Of a stretch of DNA of 59,503 nucleotides, positions 30,760 to 40,700 are shown piece after piece. The position numbers and the translations under genes were made by a program. Position 1 is the first letter of the stretch. Each line of letters opens with the position of its first letter. Source of the stretch: a virus. The notes beneath the pieces were generated by a model. It ran no database searches. It was not told the origin of the DNA and worked only from the letters and a program-made list of their open reading frames with translations. The DNA lies in the IMG/VR virus record IMGVR_UViG_3300025430_000001, positions 1 through 59,503 of that record. One strand, given 5' to 3'.

Positions 30760-32801
30760 TAGAATTTCCCATCCGGTTGGAACCGATACCTGATAGCACC
30801 CAGACGCCAGAAGGTGCCCACGTCGCTAGAAGACACAGCGATGGACATCAGACGGGCGCGAATGCGGACGGAGATGTACTCCGTTGCCTGTGTCATGTTG
30901 TAGGGGCCATAGGCCGTCACCGCGTCGCCGGGGTAGTTGGTCACGTAGAATGTAATCTGCACCGTGGCATTCTGCGAACCGCTGTATGTACCCCACTTCA
31001 TGTCCGGCCAAATTTGGTCGATGAAGATCAGATCATCGGCTTCGTTGAGCTGGAAGAAGCCGGTCTGGAACGAAGACAGCATGGCCGTGGTCGATGTACC
31101 GCTGGCCGCGTCGTTTCCTATTTCGTGCTGATATAGGTAATTATCGGAACCAGCACCAATAGGAGGCCCAAGCACAGATTGATCAATCCAAGCAGTACGA
31201 CCAAGAGAGCCATAGTCCCACTGCTGGAGAACCGTATTGTACTTAACATAGGAATCATTCTCCGTCGAACTCGCCGATGGATAGTACCAAGTCACTTCGT
31301 TAAACTGCGAGTTAACGCCGCAGGCAACCTTGTAAAGGTACGAGGTGTTGATGTTTTGGAAGACGACGTCCCAAATAGGGCAGGGAATGCTTTGCGGCCC
31401 CGAACCCATCGACATAAAAAACTGCTTCTGGCTCATCCAGAAAATTGCGCCGTTGAGCTGGCCGGTGCAGTGGCGGGAAATCGCGCCGCAGTTTGAGCCA
31501 ATTTTGTTGAACCCATAGACGAATGGCGCACCAATATACTGCATTGCCCACAAATCAAGATCGGTCCAGATCAAGCCCTGCTGCGGACCCTGAACGGCGG
31601 CGACAATCTTGGAACCGGTAGGGATGCGGTACGAACCAGCCTGATTGGTAGGCGTGGCATTCCACTGGGTGAAGTCGTCGATGTCTGACCAGCGGATAAG
31701 GAGGGGGTCAGGCGCAAGTGTAAACGACGAGCCAAATGCAATGATCTGGCGCTCCGGCATGGCGACGAAGATGCCGCTGTTTACCAGTGGGCCATTGCCG
31801 CCGACGATTTGCGCATTTTGCAACTGGCCGCCGGGCTGCCAGTAATAGACAGCGCCACCTGCAGGACACGCGATTAGGTCTTGGCCGAAGTTGTCAAGCG
31901 TCCAATCGGTAGCTGTGATAGGCGTTCCGGGCACCGAAGGCTGGGTCGTTCCGACACCGAAGCCACCCGTGCCGAAGCCGCCGACGCCGAAACCGCTGCC
32001 GGTAGGCTGTGGGCCAAGGGCCACATAAAATGTGGACTGGATGTTGCCGGAATTGATTGAAACGGGGCCAGCCGTCGATGTGGCTGTATTCGCAGCAGAG
32101 AAGGTAAACGTATTTACCGTTGGAACGGTAAGAACGGTATACAGGCCGGACAAAGTAAGGCCACCAAGTGTTGTCGCAACGCCAACATAAAATTGATCAC
32201 CAACATTATAACCGTGATTATTTAATGTTGCCGATATGATTGATGAACCGCTAGTCGTTGAAAACGCATAGGATGCACCACCGTTTGATACCGTAGATGT
32301 TGCCAGCCCTGATGCAATGATTGTGTAAGTTGTCCCGGACGCCGTGAAGAGGGCATATGGACCCGACAGGATTAACCCACCGACTGAAACGGGGGTCACA
32401 AATTCCACGAAGTCCAATGTAGACGCAGTGATGCCAGCATCGACAATGGTTACCGTGTTGGAACCGGATGTCGTCGAAAAATTAGGCGCTGGGTTTGTAG
32501 TCGTTATTTGGGGCGTGATATCGACGAGGTTATTTCTCGTCAGCACCGTTAAAGACGCCTCGGCACCAATGCCAAGATGGTTTGTGGCGTTGAGGTCAGC
32601 CCAGCCTTTTAGAGCGCGAATTTTAGATGACAGGGCAGAATTGTAATATGATACCCAGCCGCCGAGCTTTTGAGCCAGACCGTAGCCGTTGCGCTCTGGA
32701 AGAAACCGGATCAGGGCCGATGACGAGTAAGCAGCCTCGTTGAGCGCCAACGTGGTGTTGGTCTCGACGCCGGGATTAAGCTTAATCGTGTTATGCGGCA
32801 T
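30759..32801 (-). CDS. Tail nozzle protein (P22 gp10-like)
   Basis: A 680-aa protein with N-terminal LNPGVETNTTLALNEAAYSS and ALIRFLPERNGYGLAQKLGG, the standard start of podovirus nozzle/stabilisation proteins, and later VYYWQPGG, RQIIAFGSS, LLIRWSDIDDFTQWNATPTN and WTDLDLWAMQYIG beta-propeller-like strands. Residues about 105-285 are a Thr/Ser-rich Ig-like insertion. It would close the tail below the adaptor ring and retain packaged DNA. Confidence 0.82.
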   Translation of the reverse strand: MPHNTIKLNPGVETNTTLALNEAAYSSSALIRFLPERNGYGLAQKLGGWVSYYNSALSSKIRALKGWADLNATNHLGIGAEASLTVLTRNNLVDITPQITTTNPAPNFSTTSGSNTVTIVDAGITASTLDFVEFVTPVSVGGLILSGPYALFTASGTTYTIIASGLATSTVSNGGASYAFSTTSGSSIISATLNNHGYNVGDQFYVGVATTLGGLTLSGLYTVLTVPTVNTFTFSAANTATSTAGPVSINSGNIQSTFYVALGPQPTGSGFGVGGFGTGGFGVGTTQPSVPGTPITATDWTLDNFGQDLIACPAGGAVYYWQPGGQLQNAQIVGGNGPLVNSGIFVAMPERQIIAFGSSFTLAPDPLLIRWSDIDDFTQWNATPTNQAGSYRIPTGSKIVAAVQGPQQGLIWTDLDLWAMQYIGAPFVYGFNKIGSNCGAISRHCTGQLNGAIFWMSQKQFFMSMGSGPQSIPCPIWDVVFQNINTSYLYKVACGVNSQFNEVTWYYPSASSTENDSYVKYNTVLQQWDYGSLGRTAWIDQSVLGPPIGAGSDNYLYQHEIGNDAASGTSTTAMLSSFQTGFFQLNEADDLIFIDQIWPDMKWGTYSGSQNATVQITFYVTNYPGDAVTAYGPYNMTQATEYISVRIRARLMSIAVSSSDVGTFWRLGAIRYRFQPDGKF

Positions 32802-32804
32802 GTA

Positions 32805-33515
32805 TTATACCCTGATCGGGGTTGCGGCAGGGGCAGGGGAGTAGGACGACCAAGCGGAGGCTTCGTACTTCTTGCGGTTTTCTTCGACCATGGCCGAGCG
32901 CAGAAGGGCTTGATACTGGTTCTCGTAGCTTTGGGCCATCTGCGGATCATCCGACTGACGGCCAAAATTGCGCTGGTATGCCGAGATGTAGATCATGGAT
33001 GCCATGATCATCATGTCCGGTAGATTGGTCGAGATGTATGTCATCGTATTCGTGGCCGAAAGCGGCGCAGAGCGCACGGTGCCCGTCAGGCGCACCTGAT
33101 ACGCCGAATCAGGAATAGGGCCGACAATCATGATCTGGGAAGTGTAGCCAGTGGTAGCTGAATCGCCGCCATATTCGGCGTAATAGGTGGGAAGGCCAGC
33201 GGTCGATCCGCTGCCATATACGTTCTGCAAAAATTCCTTCGTGACCGGCAGGAGCGGTGATGAATTTCCGCTATTATCGATTACTTCCAGTGTTTCGGTC
33301 GTCACGAACTGCGACTGCGGGATCGTCAGCGTGTTGTTGTTTGCCGTGAACGAGTACGCGGTCGTGCTAATCTGGGTTGACAGAAAGTCGATGTCGCGCT
33401 GCATTCGCAACTCGGCATACGAGATCATCTGTGGCAAAATGATCTGATAGTTGGTGTCCGTCACCGGAACCACCGCCATCGTAGCGATTTGTTGCACAAA
33501 AGTGTTGTAATCCAT
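32805..33515 (-). CDS. Podovirus adaptor protein (SU10-like)
   Basis: A 236-aa protein: MDYNTFVQQIATMAVV, then ISYAELRMQRDIDFLSTQIS and a C-terminal helix with MIYISAYQRNFGRQSDDPQM. The organisation (helix, beta sandwich, helix with 'SAYQRNFG') matches adaptor proteins that link portal/nozzle in SU10-type phages. Next to the nozzle gene, as usual. Confidence 0.75.
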   Translation of the reverse strand: MDYNTFVQQIATMAVVPVTDTNYQIILPQMISYAELRMQRDIDFLSTQISTTAYSFTANNNTLTIPQSQFVTTETLEVIDNSGNSSPLLPVTKEFLQNVYGSGSTAGLPTYYAEYGGDSATTGYTSQIMIVGPIPDSAYQVRLTGTVRSAPLSATNTMTYISTNLPDMMIMASMIYISAYQRNFGRQSDDPQMAQSYENQYQALLRSAMVEENRKKYEASAWSSYSPAPAATPIRV

Positions 33516-33517
33516 GA

Positions 33518-34030
33518 CTACCTAGCCAAGTTAAAAGCAATTCGCTCGACTTCCGAAACGCGTTTAGACCAGCCTTTGCCAAAGGTATCATAGGTGGCAA
33601 GACTTTGCAAAAAAGCTAATCGAGCTTCGCAGACGGACGTAACAACATCACGAGGGTTTGCCGCTTCAAGAGCACTAATTGTAGCTGACCCGATTTTTCC
33701 GTCCGCATTAACACCGATAACCGTTTGAAGGGTTTTCGCTGCGCGGGACGGCCCCGAATTGATGGCAAAATCGAAGACGGCATAATCCACCCCTACAGGA
33801 AGATTGTCACCGTTTATAGCATCCCAATACCTTGTGCGATAGAGCGGTTCGACATCTTCCGGCGTTAACGCCTTGATATCGTCTTTGGTTACCGAATGTC
33901 CAACATACTGTTCCCAAACTGCTTTAGTGCATCCTAAGTTGGTTGCACCACCGGGGTCTTTGGGGTTGTCAACATATCCGCCCTCGTTTTGAAGGACGAG
34001 CACGAAGCAGGGCTGCCAGTTACTTTGCAT
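33518..34030 (-). CDS. Endolysin, GH108 muramidase
   Basis: A 170-aa peptidoglycan hydrolase. VLQNEGGYVDNPKDPGGATN carries the catalytic Glu and the conserved DPGGATN loop of glycoside hydrolase family 108; RYWDAINGDNLPVGVDYAVF and DFAINSGPSRAAK follow, then a peptidoglycan-binding-like end (GVNADGKIGSATI). There is no signal peptide, so it needs the holin. ATG 34030 overlaps the holin gene by 11 nt. Confidence 0.93.
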   Translation of the reverse strand: MQSNWQPCFVLVLQNEGGYVDNPKDPGGATNLGCTKAVWEQYVGHSVTKDDIKALTPEDVEPLYRTRYWDAINGDNLPVGVDYAVFDFAINSGPSRAAKTLQTVIGVNADGKIGSATISALEAANPRDVVTSVCEARLAFLQSLATYDTFGKGWSKRVSEVERIAFNLAR

Positions 34031-34394
34031 GGACACCCAACGTCTTTTCATAGGTACGCAAACCAGCCATACCAAGCATGGCGGTTACTAATTCCATAAG
34101 GGACTGATCCAGAGTAGGCAAATCATGCCACCCCGCCCCAACGGCGATTGGACGCAGAAGGTATTGGTATGCGAGGCCAAGTGCGCCAACCCACCCAATA
34201 GCAGGCCGCCAGCCACTAACAAAAATAGAAGACGATTGTGCTTCATTTGCATTCACCTGATTTTGTTGTTCGTCCCAGCCCTGCAGGGAGGTCCGTAGGG
34301 CTGCCTCGGCTTCCGCCCGTTGATTTGGGTCGGGAATGAATTTGTTGACGATCTGCAGGCCTGCGCTGATTGCGTCGTCTATACCAAATGCCAT
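34020..34394 (-). CDS. Holin, 3-TM type
   Basis: A 124-aa protein of the Holin_3TMs type: GWDEQQNQVNANEAQSSSIF then VSGWRPAIGWVGALGLAYQY and LMELVTAMLGMAGLRTYEKT. Hydrophobic segments span about residues 58-80 and 95-115. It would form the pores that release the endolysin encoded directly downstream. Confidence 0.9.
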   Translation of the reverse strand: MAFGIDDAISAGLQIVNKFIPDPNQRAEAEAALRTSLQGWDEQQNQVNANEAQSSSIFVSGWRPAIGWVGALGLAYQYLLRPIAVGAGWHDLPTLDQSLMELVTAMLGMAGLRTYEKTLGVHAK

Positions 34395-34399
34395 AATAT

Positions 34400-34591
34400 T
34401 TACTCTGCTGGAGTTTCGGCTGGAGCTTCTGTTGCGGCAGTAGACGCTGCTAATTCTACTTGTGGCTTAGCTTGCCCATGAAGTGCTGCAATAACATCCG
34501 CAACTTCAGCGTAAATGCCGTTAGCCAGATGCTTAAGAATTGCATTAACGTGAGCAACAGTGAGTTTTAGATCAAGTTCTAGATTATCCAT
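34400..34591 (-). CDS. MDNLE-family small protein, copy 1 (63 aa)
   Basis: MDNLELDLKLTVAHVNAILK then HLANGIYAEVADVIAALHGQ and an Ala/Thr/Pro/Glu-rich tail. About 70% of aligned residues match the 56-aa gene at 23121-23291. Placement beside the holin suggests a late function, but none is known. Confidence 0.8.
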   Translation of the reverse strand: MDNLELDLKLTVAHVNAILKHLANGIYAEVADVIAALHGQAKPQVELAASTAATEAPAETPAE

Positions 34592-34600
34592 TGTGTCCTC

Positions 34601-34909
34601 TTAAAATGGTGGCGATTGCGGTTGTGATACAGGGTGAGATAACTGCGCTATTTGCGCCGATATCCCCATTTCTACGGCTGGCATACTAATGCAATCCGCC
34701 ACCCACTTATAAGCCATTTCTTGGGTGATGTCAGCATATGGAACAAATTCTGCTGGGCTAGGCGTACTTAACTTTGCAGTACCAGATGCTGATGACGAGA
34801 TAGTTCCATCAGTTCCAGTGCATACCCAATTAATAGCCGTAACCACATTGGCTAAACCATCATATACTGGCGTCACTATAAACTGAGGGAATGTCCAAGT
34901 AAATTGCAT
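34601..34909 (-). CDS. Small tail-region protein (102 aa)
   Basis: MQFTWTFPQFIVTPVYDGLA then NVVTAINWVCTG, FVPYADITQEMAYKWVADCI. This layout is shared by small phage proteins found next to tail fibres (DUF7936-like in style). TAATG overlap with the fibre gene fixes the start. Confidence 0.78.
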   Translation of the reverse strand: MQFTWTFPQFIVTPVYDGLANVVTAINWVCTGTDGTISSSASGTAKLSTPSPAEFVPYADITQEMAYKWVADCISMPAVEMGISAQIAQLSHPVSQPQSPPF

Positions 34910-36165
34910 TACGTGTATTCCCAAATGCGAATCATGCCTTGGTAACCATTGCCGCCGGGTTCAGTTGGCGCACCACTATAAGCGTTGTTATAAGCGCCTG
35001 ACCCGCCAGCACCCCAACCAAAACCATTATATCCACCACGGATTTGTTGATAAATAGGGTTTGAGTATCCTCCCCCCATAGTAATTCCATAAGGAGTATC
35101 TACGCAGCCACCGTACCCAGAACCACCAGCAGGAATTATTGGGGTAATTGAATAATCCATATTCGTAGCGGTTCCGGTTGACCCGTTAGTTCCAGCCCCG
35201 CTTCCACTGTAAAGACCGCCGCCACCGCCAGAAACAGAATATGTTGTCCCAGAAATTGTTATGGACGACGTTCCACCTGCACCACCATTGTAAGAGCCGC
35301 CATTTCCACCTGATCCCGCAGCACCAACGGCGTAAGTATATCCTGTAGATGGGGCGACTGTAGCGTATTTAACAGCAAAGAGTGAACCGCCACCTCCACC
35401 GCCATAACTTGTTCCGCCAGTCGACCCCGCAACACCGCCACCGCCACCGCCACCGCCAATCATTTCAATAAGAATGTGATTACAGCCAGCCGGAGTTGTG
35501 TAAGTTCCGCCGCCTGTGCTTGTTAAAACTTGCGGGGCGCGAATTAATGTTCCACCGGATGCCAAGGATGAGGACGTCCATGTAGTCCCGTTAGATGTAA
35601 GTACGTTACCGCTTGTGCCGGGGGCCACAAATTGAACTGCACTGGTTCCGTTACCAAGAATGACATTATTGGCTGTAAGCGTTGAAGCGCCCGTACCACC
35701 GCTTGAAACCGCTAAAGCTGACGAAATTAATCCATCATCTGCCTTTTTTACGTTTGTCCCGTCGCAATAGACAAGAATGCTATAACCCTGTGGGCAAGAT
35801 ACAGTAGTTCCAGCGGCTGCATTACTGCCGTTATTTGATCCCAATAGGACGGTATACGCGCCAGACGTACTATTGGTAACAACCCACATACCTGCCACGC
35901 TTTGAGGCAATAGAACGGTCTGGTTAGCGGCCAATGTTCCGGTCAGATTGAAACGCATGGCTTGCGACGTAGAACCCGCCGCGACAGCACTTGGGGCTGC
36001 AATATTGGTATATGTTGGCGTTGAACTAGTGCTTACTGAAACACCGGTCGTATTGCCAAAAATCTGATCAAGAATGGTGGAGTTATAATTGAGCGGCTGA
36101 TCCCAAGTCGGGGATGTGCTGTTATATGCTGGCTCGTTAAGCGCAAGATTAGTCGTTGTTGACAT
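34909..36165 (-). CDS. Tail fibre/tip protein with Gly-rich domain (418 aa)
   Basis: N-terminal MSTTTNLALNEPAYNSTSPT and WDQPLNYNSTILDQIFGN, the anchor module of podovirus fibres, a beta-structured middle (GGTGASTLTANNVILGNG) and a C-terminal Gly-rich domain (about residues 230-410) with poly-Gly runs, likely a polyglycine-II sandwich as in some phage adhesins. Probable receptor-binding protein. Confidence 0.78.
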   Translation of the reverse strand: MSTTTNLALNEPAYNSTSPTWDQPLNYNSTILDQIFGNTTGVSVSTSSTPTYTNIAAPSAVAAGSTSQAMRFNLTGTLAANQTVLLPQSVAGMWVVTNSTSGAYTVLLGSNNGSNAAAGTTVSCPQGYSILVYCDGTNVKKADDGLISSALAVSSGGTGASTLTANNVILGNGTSAVQFVAPGTSGNVLTSNGTTWTSSSLASGGTLIRAPQVLTSTGGGTYTTPAGCNHILIEMIGGGGGGGGVAGSTGGTSYGGGGGGSLFAVKYATVAPSTGYTYAVGAAGSGGNGGSYNGGAGGTSSITISGTTYSVSGGGGGLYSGSGAGTNGSTGTATNMDYSITPIIPAGGSGYGGCVDTPYGITMGGGYSNPIYQQIRGGYNGFGWGAGGSGAYNNAYSGAPTEPGGNGYQGMIRIWEYT

Positions 36166-36355
36166 CTGATTTGCCTTTCTTGCCTAACAAACTTTGAACT
36201 GTATCGGTCTCGTAAATTTTAATTCCGTACCAAATAATAGGGAAAAACGCGCCAACTTCCGGTATCCAACCCATAAGAGTACCCAATGCAGCGGACAGCG
36301 AAAGCCAATCCATGAAATGTTTAACGCCTGTATCAATGTGATCAGTCAGGGTCAT
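36149..36355 (-). CDS. Small membrane protein, second holin candidate (68 aa)
   Basis: MTLTDHIDTGVKHFMDWLSL, then two short hydrophobic segments (SAALGTLMGWIPEVGAFFPI, IIWYGIKIYE) and a charged tail. Size and topology fit small holins or spanin-related proteins. ATG 36355 is preferred; the longer frame upstream covers another small gene. Confidence 0.65.
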   Translation of the reverse strand: MTLTDHIDTGVKHFMDWLSLSAALGTLMGWIPEVGAFFPIIWYGIKIYETDTVQSLLGKKGKSDVNND

Positions 36356-36461
36356 GGTTGAAAATCCCGAATAATGGCCGCAAAAATGTTCCGGTTGATT
36401 GATAGTACACCAAAGCAACGGATATTCCAATCCCCGCAGTTTTTTGAGTTTCTAATTGCAT
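36342..36461 (-). CDS. Micro-protein between tail genes (39 aa)
   Basis: MQLETQKTAGIGISVALVYY then QSTGTFLRPLFGIFNHDPD. It starts 2 nt after the previous stop and overlaps the next start by 14 nt. The central stretch is mildly hydrophobic. Coding is suggested by context only. Confidence 0.5.
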   Translation of the reverse strand: MQLETQKTAGIGISVALVYYQSTGTFLRPLFGIFNHDPD

Positions 36462-36463
36462 TT

Positions 36464-36826
36464 TTATAATTCCACCCAATTTTTACTGTTTTCGTCCCAA
36501 ATGTATGATTTACCATCATTTGGGCGTTGAACCGGAGATTCCCATAACCAAGTTGTTTGGTTTAAAGTCCAAGAAGAAAACGGTTGAGGCGCATAAAATA
36601 CATCATGCGTTGCATCATAAATATATCCAATACCTGCATGATTACCGCGCAATGCCACACCACCATCAGGCTGTCCATCTTGGCCGTAATGAATACCGCC
36701 ACGGGTGTTATAAGATGTTTGAACCCATTCAGAAGGCGACCCAAAAAGGCCAGAGTCAATAACATCTTGTTCCGCAACAATGATTTGCGTGACAAACCCA
36801 TTTTCTATTTTTGCAAAATGGCTCAT
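36464..36826 (-). CDS. MSHFAKI-type phage protein (120 aa)
   Basis: MSHFAKIENGFVTQIIVAEQ then DVIDSGLFGSPSEWVQTSYN, GIGYIYDATHDVFYAPQPFS and YIWDENSKNWVEL. This protein type is frequent in phages with T4-like or marine relatives, placed near tail fibres; it may assist fibre assembly. ATGA overlap at the start. Confidence 0.82.
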   Translation of the reverse strand: MSHFAKIENGFVTQIIVAEQDVIDSGLFGSPSEWVQTSYNTRGGIHYGQDGQPDGGVALRGNHAGIGYIYDATHDVFYAPQPFSSWTLNQTTWLWESPVQRPNDGKSYIWDENSKNWVEL

Positions 36827-37794
36827 GCTTTGTAAGACCCAGAAGATGTAAACTTAATAATTGTATTACTACCAGATGTAGTAATAGTAGGAGAACCTGT
36901 TGTTACGCCACTATAATTTGCCGTTGGAACGGAAATAATAACCACACCAGAACCACCAGCCGCACCCGTTCCAGCGCCGCCGCCGCCGCCGCCTGTATTT
37001 ACTGTACCAGCAGTTGCGCTTGTGGTTCCACCCGCTCCACCACCACCTGAACCACCCGTTGTAGAACCAGCTGTAAATCCGCCGCCGCCGCCGCCTGCGT
37101 AATAAATTGCTGTTCCAGTAATAGAAGATTGCAATCCATTACCGCCATTGCCACCATTATTTCCACTACCAGCACCACCAACAGCACCAGCGCCACCGCC
37201 GCCACCAGCGCCATAAAAACCGATTACGCCATAACCAGAACCACCAGAATTACCCTGACCAGATGTTCCAGAACCACCTGTTCCACCGGCATAGTACGCA
37301 ATTCCACCACCACCTGAACCGCCCAAACCACCCGCTGGAACAACCCCACTTGGACCGCCGCCGCCATACCCGCCACCAACTGCTGTGGTTAATCCTGTTA
37401 TAGATGAATTGGTTCCAGAGTTACCAACCGTGGAACTGGCGGGGGTAGCGCCACCGCCGCCTACAGTAACGGTGTAAACAGTGCCACCCGTTAGAGTTGT
37501 TGACCCAGTAACAAAACCACCAGCACCGCCGCCGCCGCCACGGCCACCATCACCACCACCAGAGCCGCCACCCGCAACAATTAAATATGATGCTGCATAA
37601 GATGGACTTGTTCCTGTCGTGCTATAAAAAGCAGACATACTTAAATTAGTAGATGGAAATGTTCCAGAAGAGCCATTGGAATAATAATATGTTACCCCTC
37701 TATACGAACTAAGGCTATACGATGCGACATTTGGGAATGCCGCATATATATTTGCCATAGAAATCGCACCTGATGAGGGACAGTATGTTGGCAT
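36823..37794 (-). CDS. Glycine-rich tail adhesin (323 aa)
   Basis: MPTYCPSSGAISMANIYAAF then a short N-terminal domain and a long Gly-rich region (about residues 75-290) with repeated poly-Gly stretches, ending VVIISVPTANYSGV and SNTIIKFTSSGSYKA. The layout matches Gly-rich adhesins that form polyglycine-II packs at fibre tips. Coupled by TAATG to the large fibre gene, so it likely caps it or serves as an alternative tip. Confidence 0.82.
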   Translation of the reverse strand: MPTYCPSSGAISMANIYAAFPNVASYSLSSYRGVTYYYSNGSSGTFPSTNLSMSAFYSTTGTSPSYAASYLIVAGGGSGGGDGGRGGGGGAGGFVTGSTTLTGGTVYTVTVGGGGATPASSTVGNSGTNSSITGLTTAVGGGYGGGGPSGVVPAGGLGGSGGGGIAYYAGGTGGSGTSGQGNSGGSGYGVIGFYGAGGGGGAGAVGGAGSGNNGGNGGNGLQSSITGTAIYYAGGGGGGFTAGSTTGGSGGGGAGGTTSATAGTVNTGGGGGGAGTGAAGGSGVVIISVPTANYSGVTTGSPTITTSGSNTIIKFTSSGSYKA

Positions 37795-40700
37795 TACATC
37801 TTGCTCCGTAAATCAACAACTTCTGCGCGTAGCTCTTTGATAGCTTCGATCAAAACGCCCACAATGTTACCATATGCAACAGAAAGATTTTCACCTTCCA
37901 TAACAACTTCTGGCAATACTTCTCGCATCTCCTGAGCGATAACACCCACACCCTTAGCCTCACTATCAATACGGGTATAACGAACACCTCGCATTTTATC
38001 GACCAGATCAAGGGCATTATCTATGGTAGACACGTCTTTCTTTAAACGGGCATCAGAATATGCCGTAACGTTGCCAGTGGCGACTAAATTTCCAGCATCA
38101 TCCAATGAAAGAATTACAGCAGAATAGGCGCTATTAACCCATTGCATAATTCCGCTATTAACACGAATCCATTTATATGGAGTTGTCGCTCCATTACCAT
38201 TAAATCTTATACTCGCGCCATTTGCTCCCGTATCAGCAACGATTAACGTATTTGAAGAACCGCTTGTTGTAAAAGAACCCGCTGCTCCAGAAGTTAAAAT
38301 TGAAGCAGTGATTAATGCAGCAGAACTCGTCGTCCCCACTAGCAGATTGCCGGAGGAGTCGATACGCATACGTTCGGTAGCCGATGAACCGTTGCCAAAT
38401 GCCAAATAACTTGGATCACCAATAATACGCGCTACTTCTACACCGTTAATTGTATAAAAATCGTACGTTTGAGAACCAGTAGGAGCAAGCCGTTGAAACC
38501 CTGCATAACCACCAGTGCTTCGTGACGCGATAATATTAGCGGCAGAAGATGATACGTCTAACTTAGTTCCCGGCGAACTTGTTCCAATACCTACGTTGCC
38601 AGACGTATCAATACGCATACGTTCTGTATAAGTTCCAGCGCCAGTGCCAAAACCTAATGCAGTCGTTGTCCACATTGTTGACAAACCAGATGCCGTGGAA
38701 AGAATACCAGTTGAATTGGTATTATCTGTCCAACGCACAGCGTCTGTTAACGCGGCAGTTTGAACGGTAAATTTAGTGCTAGGCGAACTCGTCCCAATAC
38801 CTACGTTGCCAGCATTGGTAATACGCATCGCAGATGCAAGCGTATTGGCTGTAGTGCCTGTTGATCCAACTGGCGCAACTTGGAAGTCAATATAACCAGA
38901 GCCGCCCGTGCCTGTGCCGTTACCTGCATAAAGCGATAAATTGCCGCCAGTGATGTTGGTTCCCGTGCCGTTTGGCGAACGGATAATAGAAGCACTTGGC
39001 GTAGCACCCGCATCGCCACGGCCCAAGATGAGGACAGGATTGGTTGAAATATCAAGTTGGGCGGCTTGCGTACCGTTTGTGTAGAACGATAGCGGCAAAT
39101 ACGTACCCGTGCCGTTAATGCCCGACACCAACTGAACGTCCGTGGAGCCGTTCGTCGCAATCAAAATCTTGGATGCGTTGGTAGGATCAGCGGCATTGGT
39201 TGCTTGCCAAGAAGCAGCCGTAGATGTGCCGTTAGGCAGAGCATAAATGCCCGTTGTGCCGTTGGCCGTACTTGTTTGAAAAGCCAAACGGTTGGTAACA
39301 GTAGCGTTAGTAAAGTCGCCAAGAACACGAGCGCCAGTGCCTGTAAAAGTTTCGTTACCGCTATTGCTGATGCTGCCCGTTGTTAAAGCCGTAACCGTAG
39401 GCGAATTAGACCATGCAGGAGCAACACCAACACCACCCGACACAAGAACTGATCCGGTAGCAACGTCAGACAGTTTTGACAGAGTTGTAGAGGCAGAAGC
39501 GTACAAAAGATCGCCCACTGTGTAAGACGTAATGTTTGTGCCGCCAGAGGCCACAGGAACCACGCCGCCAAGCGTTGCAAGCGTAACCGTTGTCCACGAT
39601 GGAGCGGCAGACGCGCCACCAGATGTTAAGAACTGGCCAGACGTACCGTATGTAGCGCCGCCAATACCCAACTGACCCGCAGGGCCAAAACGGAAGACTT
39701 CAGTCGCAGAGTTGCCGCCTGTAGCAGTCGTGAAGATAGACGCGTATGTTCCTTGCGCCGTATCCGTGAAGTTTTCAGCAGCAGTAATCGCAAGATAACC
39801 TGTAGATGCTGTAGCAAATCCAGTCGCGCCATAACCACGGGCAGTAAACTGCGCTAAGAAGTCGCCTGATTGCGATGCCGTTGGAGAAGCCGCCGTACCA
39901 CGGGCTTGGCGGCCTGTATAAACAGGATAGTTGCCCGTGCCGTAAGCATCTTGCGTAATACGGGTATTGGCGGCATTTGCGCCAACAATATACAAATCAG
40001 TACCGGCAGGAAGCGAACCTGTTGGCGTGGTCGTTTGCGTATTGGAAACAACAGTCAACTGCGTCTGCGGCGTAGCGGTATTAATGCCCAAACGGTTATT
40101 GGTGTTATCCCAAAAGAACTTGGCGTTGTTCTGGCTGTAAACGCCTGATGCACCCGCGAATACAACCGATCCGGTGGTAAACGCCGTTGCAGTACCTGTA
40201 CCGCCATTTGTAACACCCAGTGTGCCAGTGACACCTGCGCCGCCAAGAGCCAACTGACCAAACGAAGGGGCCGTTGAAGCGCCCGTGGATAATAAAGGAT
40301 AACCCGTAGTAGATGGCGATATTTGGCCAACAGAAGACGTGCTTGCGGCGTATAATACCCCATACGCAGTCAGCGCAGTCAGCCCCGTGCCTCCGTTTGC
40401 AACGCCGACCGTGCCAAGGCCGATGGTATTACCCGTCTTGGTAATTGGAGCGGATACGGTGATATTACCGGAAGATGATGTCTGAACCCACACAAGGGCC
40501 GTTGAACCAACCGTAATTGTGCCAGTTGTGTTCATGACCCATGAGGTTGAACCCCATGTCGTGCCGCCGCTGACAAATGTAGATGCGCCCGTTTCAATGT
40601 AATTAGGGCCGCTGCCAGTCGTATTAAAGTCAGTTGCGCGGGTAAGCACCCAATTGGTTGAGCCAGAACCAAGCGTTGTGACGGTGTAAATACCGTTTTG

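Noticed and set aside
36823-37790. Dense GGT/CCA-type repeats as possible microsatellite
   Set aside because: They are fully explained as codons of the Gly-rich adhesin.
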